This document shows positions 63,402 through 64,000 of a DNA stretch of 64,000 bases, in pieces (the first letter of the stretch is position 1; every line of letters begins with the position of its first letter). The notes below the pieces were generated by a model. That model ran no database searches. It was not told where the DNA came from and saw only the letters and a program-made list of their open reading frames with translations. Source of the DNA: Tistlia sp040905785 (GTDB lineage: Bacteria > Pseudomonadota > Alphaproteobacteria > Kiloniellales > DSM-21159); contig NZ_JBBDQW010000016.1 in assembly GCF_040905785.1 (NCBI RefSeq), positions 1 to 64,000 on the forward strand, read 5' to 3'. Both the position numbers and the translations under genes were made by a program.

Positions 63402-64000
63402 GCGCGATTCGCCAGGCCGTGCCGCGCTACCGTCCCTGGGCCGGCCCGGCCCTGTTCAAGGAGGGCTTCCGGCCCCTGTTCCTGGGCAGCGCGCTCTGGG
63501 CGGCGGCGGCGCTGCTGCTCTGGCTGCTGGCGCTGCAGGGCAGCCTGGTGCTGCCGAGCGCCCTCGACCCCATGACCTGGCACGTCCACGAGATGCTGTT
63601 CGGCTACGTCGCGGCGACGCTGGCCGGCTTCCTGCTGACCGCGATCCCGAACTGGACCGGCCGCATGCCGCTGCAGGGCTGGCCGCTGGTCGGGCTGGCG
63701 CTGCTCTGGCTGGCCGGCCGCCTGGCCGGCCTGACCTCGGGCTGGATCGGCGTCGGGACGGCGGCGGCGGTCGACCTCTCCTTCCTGGGCGTGATGCTGG
63801 CTGTCGTGCTGCGCGAGATCGTCGCCGGAAGCAACTGGCGCAACCTGCCGATGGCGGGCGCCCTGGCGCTGGTGCTGGCGGCCAACGGCCTGATGCACGC
63901 CGAGGCGGCCGGCCTGCTGGAGGGGCTTCCCGCCGGGCTCGGCTGGCGCCTGGCCATCGCCGTCATCCTGCTGCTGATCAGCCTGATCGGCGGCCGCATC
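63398..64000 (+). CDS. nnrS: NnrS family membrane protein, 3' end beyond the window
   Basis: The first 201 codons of a multi-spanning membrane protein. WHVHEMLFGYVAATLAGFLL, followed by TAIPNWTGR, is the hallmark of NnrS, whose His residues may bind heme or copper. At least five hydrophobic helices are visible. NnrS protects against nitrosative stress and often accompanies denitrification genes. It is coupled to the DUF1858 gene by ATGA and has the NnrR-type box upstream. Confidence 0.93.
   Translation, partial: MSAIRQAVPRYRPWAGPALFKEGFRPLFLGSALWAAAALLLWLLALQGSLVLPSALDPMTWHVHEMLFGYVAATLAGFLLTAIPNWTGRMPLQGWPLVGLALLWLAGRLAGLTSGWIGVGTAAAVDLSFLGVMLAVVLREIVAGSNWRNLPMAGALALVLAANGLMHAEAAGLLEGLPAGLGWRLAIAVILLLISLIGGRI

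Overview
The window is GC-rich DNA from an alphaproteobacterium. The evidence is a NepR/PhyR general-stress module, HWE-family histidine kinases, ectoine/hydroxyectoine catabolism, NirK-type denitrification genes and alphaproteobacterial intergenic repeats. Ectoine use together with denitrification suggests a marine or saline Rhodospirillales-like organism; this is inference, since no rRNA or other marker gene is present. One 10-base run of N (40934-40943) marks an assembly gap.

Layout. (1) 66-1976: an amino-acid-type periplasmic binding protein divergent from a LysR regulator. (2) 2024-8600, minus strand: a copper-resistance block (small Cys/His protein, cupredoxin, CopA-type multicopper oxidase, CopB, Cu-exporting P1B-ATPase, cytochrome c) with a CueR-type operator directly in front of the ATPase. 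(3) 8851-16142: a signalling island with heme oxygenase, a bacteriophytochrome HWE kinase ending in a receiver domain, NepR, PhyR, a peptidoglycan-binding-domain protein, and a second HWE kinase with an ethylene-receptor-like membrane domain. (4) 16380-32563: seven consecutive plus-strand genes, GlgE, TreS-maltokinase fusion, GlgB, GlgX, TreZ, MalQ and TreY, mostly joined by ATGA overlaps. (5) 32589-34523: YjbQ, beta-carbonic anhydrase and a PmtA-like methyltransferase. (6) 34520-46861: hydroxyectoine/ectoine degradation (GntR, a stump of an EhuA-like ATPase, EutB, EutC, DoeA, DoeB, AsnC/DoeX, then DoeC and DoeD), interrupted by a small Ala/Pro-rich ORF, a cold-shock protein, a VOC protein, a hydratase and a GST. 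(7) 46926-55697, minus strand: BioY, KipA/PxpC-like, KipI/PxpB-like, biotin carboxylase, biotinyl carrier, PxpA, and a ribose/TorT-type ABC transporter. (8) 55907-59298: a cytoplasmic molybdopterin oxidoreductase divergent from a LysR regulator. (9) 59435-64000: pseudoazurin, NirK, a Crp/Fnr regulator, a secreted protein with four 56-residue repeats, a DUF1858 protein and the start of NnrS.

How the parts may work together. I find four exact GGAAC-N16/17-CGTT sequences, the recognition pattern of the alphaproteobacterial general-stress sigma factor EcfG. Each lies in a non-coding gap at a sensible distance and in the right orientation: before nepR, before the peptidoglycan-binding-domain gene, before the seven-gene glycogen/trehalose operon and before the PmtA-like gene. 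Together with a red-light sensor kinase and an ethylene-receptor-like kinase of the class that can feed PhyR, this suggests a light- and ligand-tuned general stress circuit whose output includes alpha-glucan/trehalose metabolism and possibly membrane lipid methylation. No ecfG gene lies in the window. In the denitrification block two TTGCG-N4-AGCAA sites sit before nirK/crp and before the DUF1858-nnrS pair, which defines a small NnrR/DNR-like regulon.
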